A DNA stretch of 64,000 nt from Bryobacterales bacterium (GCA_028819215.1 JAPPMG010000031.1:18693-82692), one strand, 5' to 3'. Counted from the first letter of the stretch, positions 38,895 through 48,460 are shown. The notes: a model not told the origin generated them from the sequence alone. Numbers and translations are program-made.

Positions 38895-41312
38895 TCAGAG
38901 GTTCATCTGGAATTCCTTGGTATTGAGGATCGCCCAGAGCATGTTCGCCAAGCCTTGCCGCCGCGCTCGTCCAGCCGCGGTCTCAGCTGCGAGGTAGGCC
39001 TCGAGAGCCTCGCGCTCAGCGGCCTCGGGAGCGCGCGAGAAGGCCCGTCCGTATAGCGCGTCGATGATCGCGTCATCGCTCAATCCCCGGTGCAAGAGCG
39101 TGTCCAGCACGAACCCCTCCGCCGCCATGCGCCCGGCGAGCACGTCGCCGTTCATCATCTGCAAGGCTTGGGCCAGCGAGGGCGCGTTGGAACGCGCTTC
39201 CATGATATCCCTGCGGGGATGGCCGAACGTGGTCAGGAAGTGCGTTGCGCCGATGCTTGCGATCAGTTCCTTGGGCGATGTGCCCGCCGGGTAGTTCCTG
39301 AATTCCTCCGCGACGCCGGTGACTTGCGAGATCGCGTCCAGCAGTACTTCCGCCGGCAGCTTGCGCGGCAGATACCGAGCGAAGAGCGCGTCCTCGAGCG
39401 GCCTCTCGCCTCCCGGGCGCGCTGGCACGTGAGCCGACAGCTGGTAGGTCTTGGAGTTGAGGATCAGGCGGTGCAGGGCCTTGAAGCGGAAGCCCGTGTC
39501 GATGAAATAGCGCGCTAGCTCGTCCAGCAGACCCCGGTGCGTGGCCCGGTTGGTGGAGCGGAAGTCGTCGAAGGGCTCGACGATGCCGCGCTGGAAGTAC
39601 TCGTACCAGACGCGATTGACGGTGGCTCGGGCGAACTGCGTCTGCTCGGTGCGCGTGATCCAGTCTGCCAAGACCTCTCGACGGCTCATTCCGGAGGGGA
39701 TCTCGGGCTGTTCGCCGCCCAGAAAGCGCGGCTTGACAGGCTGCTTGGTGACGGGATGCTCGATTTCACCGCGCCGGTCGTCGTACCAGATCCTGCGGTA
39801 CTGGCCATATCCGTGCTTGACCCGCGTGCGGGCGAGGAACGCCGCCAGCCCGTAGAAGTCGTCCTGGGTGAGGTTCTCCAGCGGGTGGTTGTGGCACTGG
39901 GCGCACTCGAGCCGCTGTCCCAAGAACAGGCGGGTGATGGTTGGGACCGCCTTTTCGACTTCGAACGTCTTGAGCATGAAGTCGATCGCCGGATGCCAGA
40001 AATTGCCGGCCGGGCGCACTGTCGTGTCGCCCTCGGCCGTGAGCATCGCGCGCACTGTCTCGTCGTAGGGCCAGTCCTGGCGGATCGAGTCGTGCAGCCA
40101 GCGCTTGAACGAGCCGTTGGTGCGGCCTTGGGAGTAGTACTGCGAATTGCGGAACCAGTCCTCGAACTTCACCAGCCAGTGAGTGGAGTACTCATCGCTC
40201 TCCAACAGCCGATCCACGAGCGCGGAGCGCTTGTCGGGGCGGTCGCTTGCAAGAAAGGCCTCGGCCTCGTCTGCGGCGGGCAGGACGCCGACGGCATCCA
40301 AGTACACCCGACGCAGGAATGTGCGGTCGTCACTGAGCGGAAACGGCTCGACACCGACGCTGCGGAGCTTGTCGAAGACATGCTCGTCGATGAAATTGGC
40401 GGGCTCGGGAAACCGCAGGTCGCGGCTCGGCGCCTCCTCGACGACGATAAACTGTGCCGCGGCCGCCTTGCCCATTGCGCGGGCCATGACAGTCGTCATG
40501 CCGGGAGCCTTCGCGGTGACGGTCCAATCTTCGTCCAGAGTCACGACGGCCTCGTCCTTGACGGCGTAGCGGACTTCTGCGGTCAGATCGCGCGTCGAGC
40601 CGTCGGATAGCCGGCCCACCACGACGACGGGCTGGCGCTGGCCTGCGCCGGTCAGCACCTGCTCGCCCGGATGGATCTCGAGTCTCTCCAGCCGCGTGCC
40701 CCCGGCGCCGTACGGCGTGCCCTGCCGCAACCATTCGAGGATGGTCGCGTACTCGTCTGACGAAGGCGTCATGAGCTGGCCGCCGCCGTGAGCAATCGCA
40801 AAGCTCGGCTTGGCCAGCAGTAGCGAGTCCTCCGGCGATCCGGCCGAGACTCGGCGCCCCGCCTGCTGGTTCACGATCATGTCGTAGTCGAAGCGGGGGT
40901 CCGAGCCGTACAGGGAAAGCCTGAAGCCGTTCTGGCCGGCCGGCGAGCCGTGGCACGCGGAGGAATTGCAGCCCTTGGTGGTAAGGATCGAGAGCAGGTC
41001 GCGCTCGAAGCCGACTCCCATGGCCGAGCGCCGGTTCCCGACCCGGACGGTTGTCACGGCCGTTCCAGCGGCACAGCGCACGTCGATTCGAGCTTGGCCC
41101 GGAGCGTGTGCCACGACGCGGTTTCCTTCAACCGTGGCCACTCCTGGATCCGTGCTGGATGTCTCGCAGCCGGACCCTCCGGACAGCACGATGCGCTGGG
41201 ATTCGCCGGGACTCTGGAGCCTGATATCGGAGGGCTGGATCAGGACTGCGGCAGGTGCCGACCAAGCCGGCACGGCTGCGCAGATGCAGATTCCGACTCG
41301 CGCCAGACGCAC
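38895..41312 (-). CDS. secreted DUF1549/DUF1553 cytochrome-like protein with Ig-like domains
   Basis: About 805 residues from the GTG at 41312, which starts a plausible signal peptide; the frame is open to 41399. An Ig-like domain (~25-90) is followed by a cytochrome-like segment with the spaced motif C115-x4-C120-H121 (CNSSACHGSPAGQNGF) typical of this subgroup, a second Ig-like domain (~190-270), then DUF1549 with C470-A-Q-C-H474 and DUF1553 at the C-terminus (NRVWYEYFQRGIVEPFDDF). It leads the DUF1549-DUF1501-PPC operon. Exported and presumably redox-active; substrate unknown. Confidence 0.85.
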   Translation of the reverse strand: MRLARVGICICAAVPAWSAPAAVLIQPSDIRLQSPGESQRIVLSGGSGCETSSTDPGVATVEGNRVVAHAPGQARIDVRCAAGTAVTTVRVGNRRSAMGVGFERDLLSILTTKGCNSSACHGSPAGQNGFRLSLYGSDPRFDYDMIVNQQAGRRVSAGSPEDSLLLAKPSFAIAHGGGQLMTPSSDEYATILEWLRQGTPYGAGGTRLERLEIHPGEQVLTGAGQRQPVVVVGRLSDGSTRDLTAEVRYAVKDEAVVTLDEDWTVTAKAPGMTTVMARAMGKAAAAQFIVVEEAPSRDLRFPEPANFIDEHVFDKLRSVGVEPFPLSDDRTFLRRVYLDAVGVLPAADEAEAFLASDRPDKRSALVDRLLESDEYSTHWLVKFEDWFRNSQYYSQGRTNGSFKRWLHDSIRQDWPYDETVRAMLTAEGDTTVRPAGNFWHPAIDFMLKTFEVEKAVPTITRLFLGQRLECAQCHNHPLENLTQDDFYGLAAFLARTRVKHGYGQYRRIWYDDRRGEIEHPVTKQPVKPRFLGGEQPEIPSGMSRREVLADWITRTEQTQFARATVNRVWYEYFQRGIVEPFDDFRSTNRATHRGLLDELARYFIDTGFRFKALHRLILNSKTYQLSAHVPARPGGERPLEDALFARYLPRKLPAEVLLDAISQVTGVAEEFRNYPAGTSPKELIASIGATHFLTTFGHPRRDIMEARSNAPSLAQALQMMNGDVLAGRMAAEGFVLDTLLHRGLSDDAIIDALYGRAFSRAPEAAEREALEAYLAAETAAGRARRQGLANMLWAILNTKEFQMNL

Positions 41313-41700
41313 ACTGCAAGCGTAGTAGATGGACGCGTTTGCCGCAACCGTTGCGGGCGTCCGAAAGACCTGTGCCCGGCTGCCCTTGCAGGCTCTCAAG
41401 CGGCATCGTTGGGCGGCGCCTGCCCGTCCTGGCCGGCGCGCCGGAAGTTCGATCGCCTGGTGCTCAGTGCAGAGCGAGGTCCGCGGACTTGGCTGCCAAG
41501 GCCCGGATCGTGTTCAGCGGCCAGACCTATGCCGCGCGCGGCCGCGTTTCAGGCAAGGGTGCGCTATATATCTCGTTCACCATCACACGGCGGGTACTCC
41601 GTGCTACTCTCTTTGGAGCACAACGACACTCTGTGTAGTGCCTCGGGTTTGTCGGCGTTCGGCTGCAAGCGTCCTCGAAATCCAAGCGGCCGGATGGACT
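41313..41700. other. divergent intergenic region, no gene found
   Basis: About 390 bases between the DUF1549 operon (minus) and the radical SAM gene (plus). An open plus-strand frame covers it, but only as an upstream extension without similarity. GTGCT at ~41610 and AGCAC 11 bases later could form a weak stem. Promoters for both directions should lie here. Confidence 0.4.
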
Positions 41701-43287
41701 GTGAACATTCTTCTCTACAACCCCGACAACCAAGTCACCAAGAACTACATGCCACACCTGTGGATGTTTGTTCTGCAGGCTGTGACCCCGCCCGGTCACA
41801 AGGTCTTCCTCATCGATGGCAATGCCCAGAGCATGACCGAGGAGAGCATTGCGCAGTTTGTCCGTGACAACAACATAGAGCTGGCAGGCATCGGCGCGAT
41901 GACGCGCATGGCCGCCCGGGCGTATCGCATGGCCGACGCGATCCGGGCTGCTGGCGCCAAGGTTGTGATGGGCGGCCCGCATGTCACGGAGGTGCCCAAC
42001 GAGCCGATCGGCAAGGACGGCGAGCCGCGCCACGCTGACGCGGTTGCGCTCGGCGAGGCCGACGATCTGTGGCCGAAGATCGTGAACGATGCCGCGGCTG
42101 GCCAGCTGCAGGAAGTCTACATGCCCGTGGACGAATCCGGCGCAGAGGTCAAGCCATCGCTGGAAGACTATCCCGAGATCCCTTGGGAGACGATGGACTT
42201 GCGGCAGTTCGATCTGGTCGCCAAGGTTCCCAAGTGGGGCCGCTACCTGCTGGAGCAGGCTGGCAGCACTTGGAAGAGTCTCTACGTGGTGCCGATCGAA
42301 TCCGGGCGGGGCTGTCCCTACGGCTGCGACTTTTGCACCGTGACGGGCTTCTTCGGAGATTCGATCCGATTTCGCAGCAACCAGAGCGTGATCGACGAGA
42401 TCCTGCGCTTGAAGGCGCGGGCGAAAGCGGAGGGTGGTCGCGTCGCGGTGTTTTTCATCGACGATAACTTCGCCATCAACGTCAAGCGCACCAAGTCGCT
42501 GTTGCGGGACATGATCGCCCAAGACGCCCAGGTGCCGTGGGTCGCGCAGATCAGCATGAACTTGCTCAAGGACGAGGAGCTGGCGGATCTGATCAAGGAG
42601 AGCGGCGGCCGCTGGATCTTCATGGGCTTGGAATCCATCGACCCGGCCAGCCTCAAGGACGTCAACAAGGGGTTCAACAAGCCGGCGCTGTACGGACAGG
42701 TCTTGGACCGGCTGGCCAGCCGGGGCATCTACTCGATCACTTCGTTCATCTTCGGGATGGACGGCGACCGGCCGGGCGTGGCTCAAGAGACGCTCGATGC
42801 GATAGCGAGCTGGCCTCCCGGGCTGCCGGTGTACGGGCTGATGACTCCCTATCCGGCGACGCCCCTGTATGACCGCTTGATGGAGCAGGGGCGGCTAACG
42901 CGCCCCAAGCACTGGCTGGACTTCCGGCCGTTCCGCATGGCCTACACGCCGGAACACATCAGCATCGAAGCCGCCGAGCAAGAGGTTCATCGGGCTTGGA
43001 CGGAGTCTTATTCCCCAGAATCGACGGAGCGGGCGCTGGATCAGATCAGGCATCGGCCGTACCACGAGCGGGCGGTGATGTTCTTCACTCGGATGGCGTT
43101 TCGTGGAATCTATTTCCCGCAGATGAAGAAGCGCCACTGGGTCGCGCTGCTGTGGCAGAATCGAGCCAGCTTCTTGCGGATCATCAGGGAGGGCTTGGAG
43201 GAACACCGCCGCCATCGCCGCGGTCGCCCCGATCCTCCTGTGCAAGGCGCGCCCGTAACGGCCAGATCCGAGCGAGTCGCTGCCTGA
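41701..43287 (+). CDS. B12-binding-domain radical SAM protein (class B methyltransferase-like)
   Basis: A 528-residue protein from the GTG at 41701. Residues 1-140 form a Rossmann-like cobalamin-binding domain (MNILLYNPDN start, VVMGGPHVTEVP); the classical DxHxxG lower-ligand motif is not seen. The radical SAM core has C205-x3-C209-x2-C212 (CPYGCDFC), which binds a [4Fe-4S] cluster and S-adenosylmethionine. The length and the sequence after the cysteines (TVTGFFGDSIRFRS) are reminiscent of lipid-modifying members such as hopanoid methylases, but that is only a suggestion. It is a single gene, so context does not reveal the substrate. Confidence 0.85.
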   Translation: MNILLYNPDNQVTKNYMPHLWMFVLQAVTPPGHKVFLIDGNAQSMTEESIAQFVRDNNIELAGIGAMTRMAARAYRMADAIRAAGAKVVMGGPHVTEVPNEPIGKDGEPRHADAVALGEADDLWPKIVNDAAAGQLQEVYMPVDESGAEVKPSLEDYPEIPWETMDLRQFDLVAKVPKWGRYLLEQAGSTWKSLYVVPIESGRGCPYGCDFCTVTGFFGDSIRFRSNQSVIDEILRLKARAKAEGGRVAVFFIDDNFAINVKRTKSLLRDMIAQDAQVPWVAQISMNLLKDEELADLIKESGGRWIFMGLESIDPASLKDVNKGFNKPALYGQVLDRLASRGIYSITSFIFGMDGDRPGVAQETLDAIASWPPGLPVYGLMTPYPATPLYDRLMEQGRLTRPKHWLDFRPFRMAYTPEHISIEAAEQEVHRAWTESYSPESTERALDQIRHRPYHERAVMFFTRMAFRGIYFPQMKKRHWVALLWQNRASFLRIIREGLEEHRRHRRGRPDPPVQGAPVTARSERVAA

Positions 43288-43677
43288 TAACACTGTCGCC
43301 GAGTCCGTGCACGGCATCGGGCCAGTGTAAGCGTTAGCTGTTGCGGCCCGGAAGCCATTCGTTCCGCGCCGCGAGCGGCCGCAGGCATGCGGCGAACTTG
43401 TCAATGCACCGGTCCAGCCCGGGGAAGGTTGCCGTGGATGGATCAAGAAATCGGAAGCATTGTTTGACTACTGTATATATCCCTGTTACAGTTACTACGA
43501 CAGAATAGAAACAGGTCTGATATGCTACACAAGAGTGGCTTCTGTGAATCATCTGCGAACCCTGCGTCCGGGCGCGAAACGGCGAGCTATACGCACAAAG
43601 CGGCCCCGGTCCAGAGAGACAGATGGATCCAGAATCGCATGTGGGACTGACAGGCCAGAACAGTAAAGGGTCACATC
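43288..43677. other. intergenic region upstream of the DUF932 gene, partly AT-rich
   Basis: About 390 bases. The first half is GC-rich like the genome; 43455-43520 is strikingly AT-richer and includes TTGACT (43464-43469) and an inverted repeat. No gene or tRNA was found. Confidence 0.45.
43470..43492. promoter_or_regulatory. inverted repeat, possible operator
   Basis: ACTGTA (43470-43475) is repeated inverted as TACAGT (43487-43492) with an 11-base spacer. It sits just downstream of a -35-like TTGACT and upstream of the DUF932 gene, so it may bind a dimeric repressor. No regulator gene is adjacent. Confidence 0.35.
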
Positions 43678-44664
43678 ATGCAACAGAAACTAGAATTCCA
43701 TGACGATCTCTTCTTTCCGGTCCGCGAGGTGCCAGTCTTTGCCGAGATACGCAGGGGCTCCAACCTTGAGATGGAGCGAATCCCGGGCCAGCGCGCCATC
43801 GTGAACTGCGCCACGGATCGAGTGATCTCTGTTGTGGGCGAGAACTATCAGCTGGTGACGAACCGCGAGGCGCTGGAGTACGCCCACATTTGTTGCCGGG
43901 CCGCCTTTCCCGAAGGGACGGGCCAAGAGTGGCGCGTGCTTGAGGCCCACGCACCGTCGAAGCTGGGCAGCTGCTGCATTGACCTTGTGCATCCCGGGTC
44001 CGCTCTTGAGTTTCCCGGGCCCGTCTTTGGTGGGAGGCCGGAAACTTTCGGCCCGTTCGTGCGAGTGACCAATAGCTACAACAGAAGCCGTGCCTTGAGG
44101 TTCGAGATCGGCTTCTTTCGGAAAGTCTGCTCCAATGGCATGATCTTGCCCCAGTCAAGCGTCCGCTTCGCCTTCAATCACAACACGCGCAATATCTCCA
44201 GGCGTGTGAATTTCGAAGTTGAGAAGGATGGCGTCGCGCAGCTCAGGGAGAGATTCCAGAAGTTCCTGGCGCCCCTGCAGGACTGCGAGGTTCCGCCGCC
44301 AATGTTCCTTCCGGCGACGCTTGGCGTCTTGGGCATCAGAAAGCCCGATCCAATGGCAAAGCGACAGCGAGAGCCCTGGGAGCGGCTGGCCGACAAGCTC
44401 AGGTCGATCGCAAGCGAGTACTGCGAGGAGCTTGGGCACAATGGATACGCTTTGCTGAACGTCATCACCGATGTCGCGAGCAGGCCGCCCAAGTCCCCGT
44501 TTGTTCGCAGGGAGCAGCAAAGCCTCCAAAGGTCGGCCGGCCACTGGTTGGCAGAGTTCAGCGCCGAGTGCAGGAAGCCCGGCTTTGACGCGATCTCGCA
44601 TCTGGACAAGCTCCGGAGAGCGCCCCAAGGCCCTCCGGACACCACGCGATTTCCAGGATCGTAA
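43678..44664 (+). CDS. DUF932 family (phage/plasmid-like) protein
   Basis: The 328-residue protein resembles the DUF932 family: ISVVGENYQLVTNREALEYA near residue 50, and RALRFEIGFFRKVCSNGMIL near 142 followed by a helical second half. Members are encoded on phages, plasmids and integrated elements, and their role is unknown. Here the gene stands alone, with no integrase, replication gene or repeats nearby. A weak ribosome site (AAGGG) precedes the ATG. It may be a leftover of a mobile element. Confidence 0.75.
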   Translation: MQQKLEFHDDLFFPVREVPVFAEIRRGSNLEMERIPGQRAIVNCATDRVISVVGENYQLVTNREALEYAHICCRAAFPEGTGQEWRVLEAHAPSKLGSCCIDLVHPGSALEFPGPVFGGRPETFGPFVRVTNSYNRSRALRFEIGFFRKVCSNGMILPQSSVRFAFNHNTRNISRRVNFEVEKDGVAQLRERFQKFLAPLQDCEVPPPMFLPATLGVLGIRKPDPMAKRQREPWERLADKLRSIASEYCEELGHNGYALLNVITDVASRPPKSPFVRREQQSLQRSAGHWLAEFSAECRKPGFDAISHLDKLRRAPQGPPDTTRFPGS

Positions 44665-44717
44665 GGCGCCGACACTCCGCCACGGGTCGACTAGAGTTCA
44701 CCCGCCGGGGACGGCGA

Positions 44718-45509
44718 TTAGAACCGCATGCCGGTGAAGCCGCCGTCAACAAAGACCTCGGCGCCGGTGATGAAGCTGCCAGCGTTCTGGGCCACCAATA
44801 GCAGGGCCGCGCCCACCAATTCGGGCGGCTCTCCGAAGCGCGCCATGGGCGTTTGGTCCATGATTTTCCGGACGCGCTCCGGTTGGAGGATCTTGCGGTT
44901 CTGCTCGGCGGGGAAGAAGCCGGGGTTGAGCGAGTTCACGCGCACCCCTTGTTGAGCGTACTCGCGGGCCACGTTCTTGGTCAGGTTGTTCACCGCGGCC
45001 TTGGAAGCCGAATAGGCGAAGACGCGGGACAGGGGCAGGTGCGCGGTGACGCTGCCGATATTCAGGATAGAGCCCCCGCTCTGCTGAGCAGCCATCACCG
45101 GCGCGAAGATCTGGCAACCCAAGTGGGTGGCCTTCAAGTTGGTATCCAGCACCCTCTGCCAGTCATCGTCACTGATCTCCTCGTATGGGACAGCGGAATT
45201 GACGCCCGCGCAGTTCACCAAGATGTCCACGTGTCCGTGCTTGGACTGCGCGCCGTCGCGCAGCTGCTCGAACGACTGGCGCGACGTCACGTCAACCGGC
45301 GCGAAATCAGCCGATCCGCCGGCGTCCCGGATCGCTGCGGCCCGCGCCTCACCGCGCTCCTGCGAGCGTCCTGCCACGATCACGTGAGCGCCCGCTCCGG
45401 CGAGGCCGTCGCAAAGAGCCCCGCCTAGCACGCCCGTGCCGCCGATCACGACCGCGACCTGGGAATCGAGACCGAACAGCCCTTGGAGAAATTCTGCGGA
45501 AGATTGCAT
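44718..45509 (-). CDS. SDR family oxidoreductase (mannonate/gluconate-type)
   Basis: A 263-residue short-chain dehydrogenase. The nucleotide-binding motif is GGTGVLGGALCDGL near residue 23, the structural NCAG motif follows near 95, and the active site has S (NIGSVTA) and Y-S-A-S-K. NPGFFPAEQNRKIL near 200 resembles SDRs acting on hexonates such as fructuronate/mannonate, so a sugar-acid substrate is inferred. ATG at 45509 was preferred over GTG at 45512. Its start overlaps the DUF309 stop (TGATG), so the two are co-translated. Confidence 0.88.
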   Translation of the reverse strand: MQSSAEFLQGLFGLDSQVAVVIGGTGVLGGALCDGLAGAGAHVIVAGRSQERGEARAAAIRDAGGSADFAPVDVTSRQSFEQLRDGAQSKHGHVDILVNCAGVNSAVPYEEISDDDWQRVLDTNLKATHLGCQIFAPVMAAQQSGGSILNIGSVTAHLPLSRVFAYSASKAAVNNLTKNVAREYAQQGVRVNSLNPGFFPAEQNRKILQPERVRKIMDQTPMARFGEPPELVGAALLLVAQNAGSFITGAEVFVDGGFTGMRF

Positions 45510-45913
45510 CACTCGTTACCTTGGCACTTCCGCAGCGGCGAGCGCAAACCAGGCCAGGCCGAGGACATCACGATTCGCGGGTAGCCGGAAACGGTGCCGC
45601 CGGCCTCGATCTCTCGCAGCCTTTGCTCGACTGCTTGGGCGATCTTGCCGGTCTCCACCCCATCCCACTCCGGCAAGTAGCCTTGGATCTTACGCAATCC
45701 CTTGCGCAGCTGGCGTGTCGCCCCGTTAGGATTGCTCCGCCCGGCGTGGTAGAAGCCTACTGCGAAGTGGATCAGCGCTTGCAGGAACCACCGATCGGGC
45801 TGCTGGGAGAACGTCCACAACTCCTCGAACACTTCGTGGCAATCGAAGAATTCCCGGCTGTTGAACAGGTCGATGCCCCGATGGAATAGCGCTTGCTCGT
45901 TACCTTCGGTCAT
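45509..45913 (-). CDS. DUF309 family protein
   Basis: A 134-residue protein from the ATG at 45913. FNSREFFDCHEVFEELWTFSQQ near the N-terminus and LQALIHFAVGFYHAGRSNPNGATRQL match DUF309, a small helical family of unknown function. It is translationally coupled to the SDR gene and divergent from the PIG-L deacetylase gene. The frame runs ten codons further upstream without support. Confidence 0.85.
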   Translation of the reverse strand: MTEGNEQALFHRGIDLFNSREFFDCHEVFEELWTFSQQPDRWFLQALIHFAVGFYHAGRSNPNGATRQLRKGLRKIQGYLPEWDGVETGKIAQAVEQRLREIEAGGTVSGYPRIVMSSAWPGLRSPLRKCQGNE

Positions 45914-45964
45914 TGCGCGAGCCTTCAGAATAGCCAGCCCCAAGCGTTACACTCGAAGTCATCT

Positions 45965-48460
45965 ATGGCCCGCTGCCTGCCCGTCCTCGCACTCTTCTTG
46001 GCCAGCCTGCCTCAGGCACCTGCCGCGCCCGCCGGCGGCTCGGCCGAACTGCATGAACTCCTCGACCGCCTCAACACAGTCGGCACCGTGCTGATGCTGG
46101 GGGCGCACCCCGACGATGAGAACACCGCCATCATGGCCTATTTCGCCCGCGGCCGGCACCTTAGGACGGTCTACTTTTCGGCGACTCGCGGGGAAGGGGG
46201 CCAGAACCGCATCGGCACGGAGCAGGGGCATCTGATGGGGGTCATCCGCACCCACGAGTTGCTGGAGGCGCGCCGGATCGATGGCGGAGAGCAAGATTTC
46301 GCCTCGGTCGTGGACTTTGGCTACACCAAGACGCCGGAGGAGGCACTGAGCATGTGGGGCGAGCAGACGCTGCTGCGCGATATGGTGCGCTCCATTCGGA
46401 CGGTCCGTCCCGATGTGATCGTAGCTCGCTTCCCGCCGCATCCGGGAAGCGGCGGCCACGGCCACCACACGGCGGTGGGCTGGACAGGTCCAGTCGCCTT
46501 CGAAGCCGCTGCGGACCCGCGGCGCTTTCCAGAACTTGGTCTTCCGCCATGGCGGGCTGAGCGCTATTACTTCAACGTTTTCGCGTTTGGCCGCCGCATG
46601 GAGCAGCAGGCCGCTCAGCAACCGGGGCGCTTGCGCCTGGAGCTGGGTGAGTACGACCCGGTGCTGGGCAGGTCTTACGCCGAGATCGCGGGCGAGAGCC
46701 GCAGCATGCACAGAAGCCAGGCAATGGGCGCGTCCCAGCGCAAGGGCAGCGTGCCGGCCTTTTTCGAGCACGTGGCAGGGAGCAGAGCATCCGAAGACCT
46801 GTTCGACGGCATTGACACGACTTGGGGACGTGTCGAAGGCGCGGCCAAGGTTGCAAAGAGCTTGGCGTTGGCTCGGGACAGCTACCGACCCGACCGGCCG
46901 GGCGAGACGCTTGCTCACCTGCTGGAAGCTTACAAGGAGCTTGAGCCGCTTGGCGGTCCGGATGTCGAGTACAAGCGGGCCGAACTCGTGCGGGCCATCG
47001 AACTGGCCTCGGGCGTTTGGGTCGATGCCGCCGCGGATCGCTGGGATGCCGTGGCCGGCGGAGCTATCGAGGTTACAGGCAGCGTCTTGTGGCGCGCTCC
47101 GCATGCCTGGAAGTGGACGGCCACGAGACTGGAGGGCCTGGTCGCGGCCGACCTCGGCAGTGCGGGGGACTTGGAGCGTAACCGAATCGCCCAGGGGTCC
47201 GCGAAAGTGGAGATCCCGGCCCACGCCTGCTACTCGCAGCCGCACTGGCTGCCTGAACGCCCGCAGGGTGATGCGCAATGCGCGGACCTAGGGGATTCGC
47301 CCGGACCGAAGACAGTGCTGCGAGCGGTGTTTTCTTTTCTGACACCGACGGGTATCGAAGTCGAGATCGAAAAGCCGGTCGTGTATCGCTGGGTAGACCC
47401 CTCGCTGGGAGAGCGCACGAGGCCACTGGCCGTCGTGCCCCCCGTGACGGTCGCGTTCGCCCGTGAGAACCGCATCTTCACGGAATCCGAAGCGACGGAC
47501 GTCGCGGTGCGCTTGGCCTCGAATTTGGGGCCTGCGCATGCCACGGTGGCCCTGGCCGCGCCAGGCGGATGGACGGTTTCCCCAGCGCAGAAGGAGGTCC
47601 GATTCGAACGCCGAGGCCAGGAAGTGACCGCTAAGTTCAAGCTGACGCCTCCCAGCCGCGCGTCCGGCGGCGAGCTCACCGCCACAGTGACGGTTGACGG
47701 CCGGCAGATCCGATCCGGCATGCGCACCATCGAGTACGGCCACATTCCCGCAACGCCTGTGTTCCCGCGCGCTGCGATGCGCGTGGAACGGCTTGATGTC
47801 GAGCTGCTGGCGCGGGAGATCGGCTACGTGATGGGGGCAGGCGACAAGATACCCGACGCATTGCGGGAGCTCGGCGCGAACGTCACACTTCTGTCCACAG
47901 AGGATCTGGCAGCAGGCGACCTGGGCCGTTTCGACGCCGTGGTCACTGGTGTCCGGGCGCTCAATACAAGGCCCGACCTAATCGCGGCCCGCGAGCGGGT
48001 GTTGGACTACGTGGAGAATGGCGGCACTTTGGTCGTGCAGTACAACACCGCTTCGTTCCGGCGAGGCGGGCCGGGCGGAGCGCCGTCGGCCACGCTGGGG
48101 CCGTATCCGATGACGGCGTCAAGGCTGCGCGTGACAGACGAGCACGCCGAGGTGAGCTTTCCCGCGGGAGCGGACCACCCCTTGCTCAGCGTCCCAAATC
48201 GCATCACCGCGGATGACTTCGAGGGCTGGGTGCAGGAACGCGGCCTATACTTCATGTCGGACTGGGACGAACGCTACGATGCGGTCTTGGCATGTAACGA
48301 CGAGGGCGAGAGTCCCTTGGCAGGGGGCATGCTCTACGCTCGCTACGGCAAGGGTGCTTACGTGTTCACCGGCTATTCTTGGTTCCGGCAATTGCCGGCG
48401 GGAGTGCCTGGTGCGTTTCGAATCTTCGCAAACCTGATCAGCGCCGGCACGGGGCGCTGA
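45965..48460 (+). CDS. secreted PIG-L family deacetylase
   Basis: The 831-residue protein has a signal peptide (1-20). The zinc site of the PIG-L/LmbE fold begins with A47-H48-P-D-D-E52, and the third His lies in the HPGSGGHGHHTAVG loop. These enzymes remove N-acetyl groups from sugars or related amides. After the catalytic domain (~30-300) come all-beta regions (~430-600) and a C-terminal flavodoxin/ThuA-like domain (~610-830; LRELGANVTLLSTEDL...VENGGTLVVQYNT). This long exported form is typical of Acidobacteriota and Bacteroidota. The start was moved from 45893 to the signal peptide. Confidence 0.88.
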   Translation: MARCLPVLALFLASLPQAPAAPAGGSAELHELLDRLNTVGTVLMLGAHPDDENTAIMAYFARGRHLRTVYFSATRGEGGQNRIGTEQGHLMGVIRTHELLEARRIDGGEQDFASVVDFGYTKTPEEALSMWGEQTLLRDMVRSIRTVRPDVIVARFPPHPGSGGHGHHTAVGWTGPVAFEAAADPRRFPELGLPPWRAERYYFNVFAFGRRMEQQAAQQPGRLRLELGEYDPVLGRSYAEIAGESRSMHRSQAMGASQRKGSVPAFFEHVAGSRASEDLFDGIDTTWGRVEGAAKVAKSLALARDSYRPDRPGETLAHLLEAYKELEPLGGPDVEYKRAELVRAIELASGVWVDAAADRWDAVAGGAIEVTGSVLWRAPHAWKWTATRLEGLVAADLGSAGDLERNRIAQGSAKVEIPAHACYSQPHWLPERPQGDAQCADLGDSPGPKTVLRAVFSFLTPTGIEVEIEKPVVYRWVDPSLGERTRPLAVVPPVTVAFARENRIFTESEATDVAVRLASNLGPAHATVALAAPGGWTVSPAQKEVRFERRGQEVTAKFKLTPPSRASGGELTATVTVDGRQIRSGMRTIEYGHIPATPVFPRAAMRVERLDVELLAREIGYVMGAGDKIPDALRELGANVTLLSTEDLAAGDLGRFDAVVTGVRALNTRPDLIAARERVLDYVENGGTLVVQYNTASFRRGGPGGAPSATLGPYPMTASRLRVTDEHAEVSFPAGADHPLLSVPNRITADDFEGWVQERGLYFMSDWDERYDAVLACNDEGESPLAGGMLYARYGKGAYVFTGYSWFRQLPAGVPGAFRIFANLISAGTGR

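Noticed and set aside
41329..41700. Upstream extension of the radical SAM reading frame (124 extra codons)
   Set aside because: The extension has no similarity to the family and an Arg/Cys-rich composition typical of non-coding frames. The cobalamin domain starts naturally at the GTG at 41701.
43670..44160. Minus-strand frame opposite the DUF932 gene
   Set aside because: Shadow frame without domain features; the plus-strand protein fits a known family.
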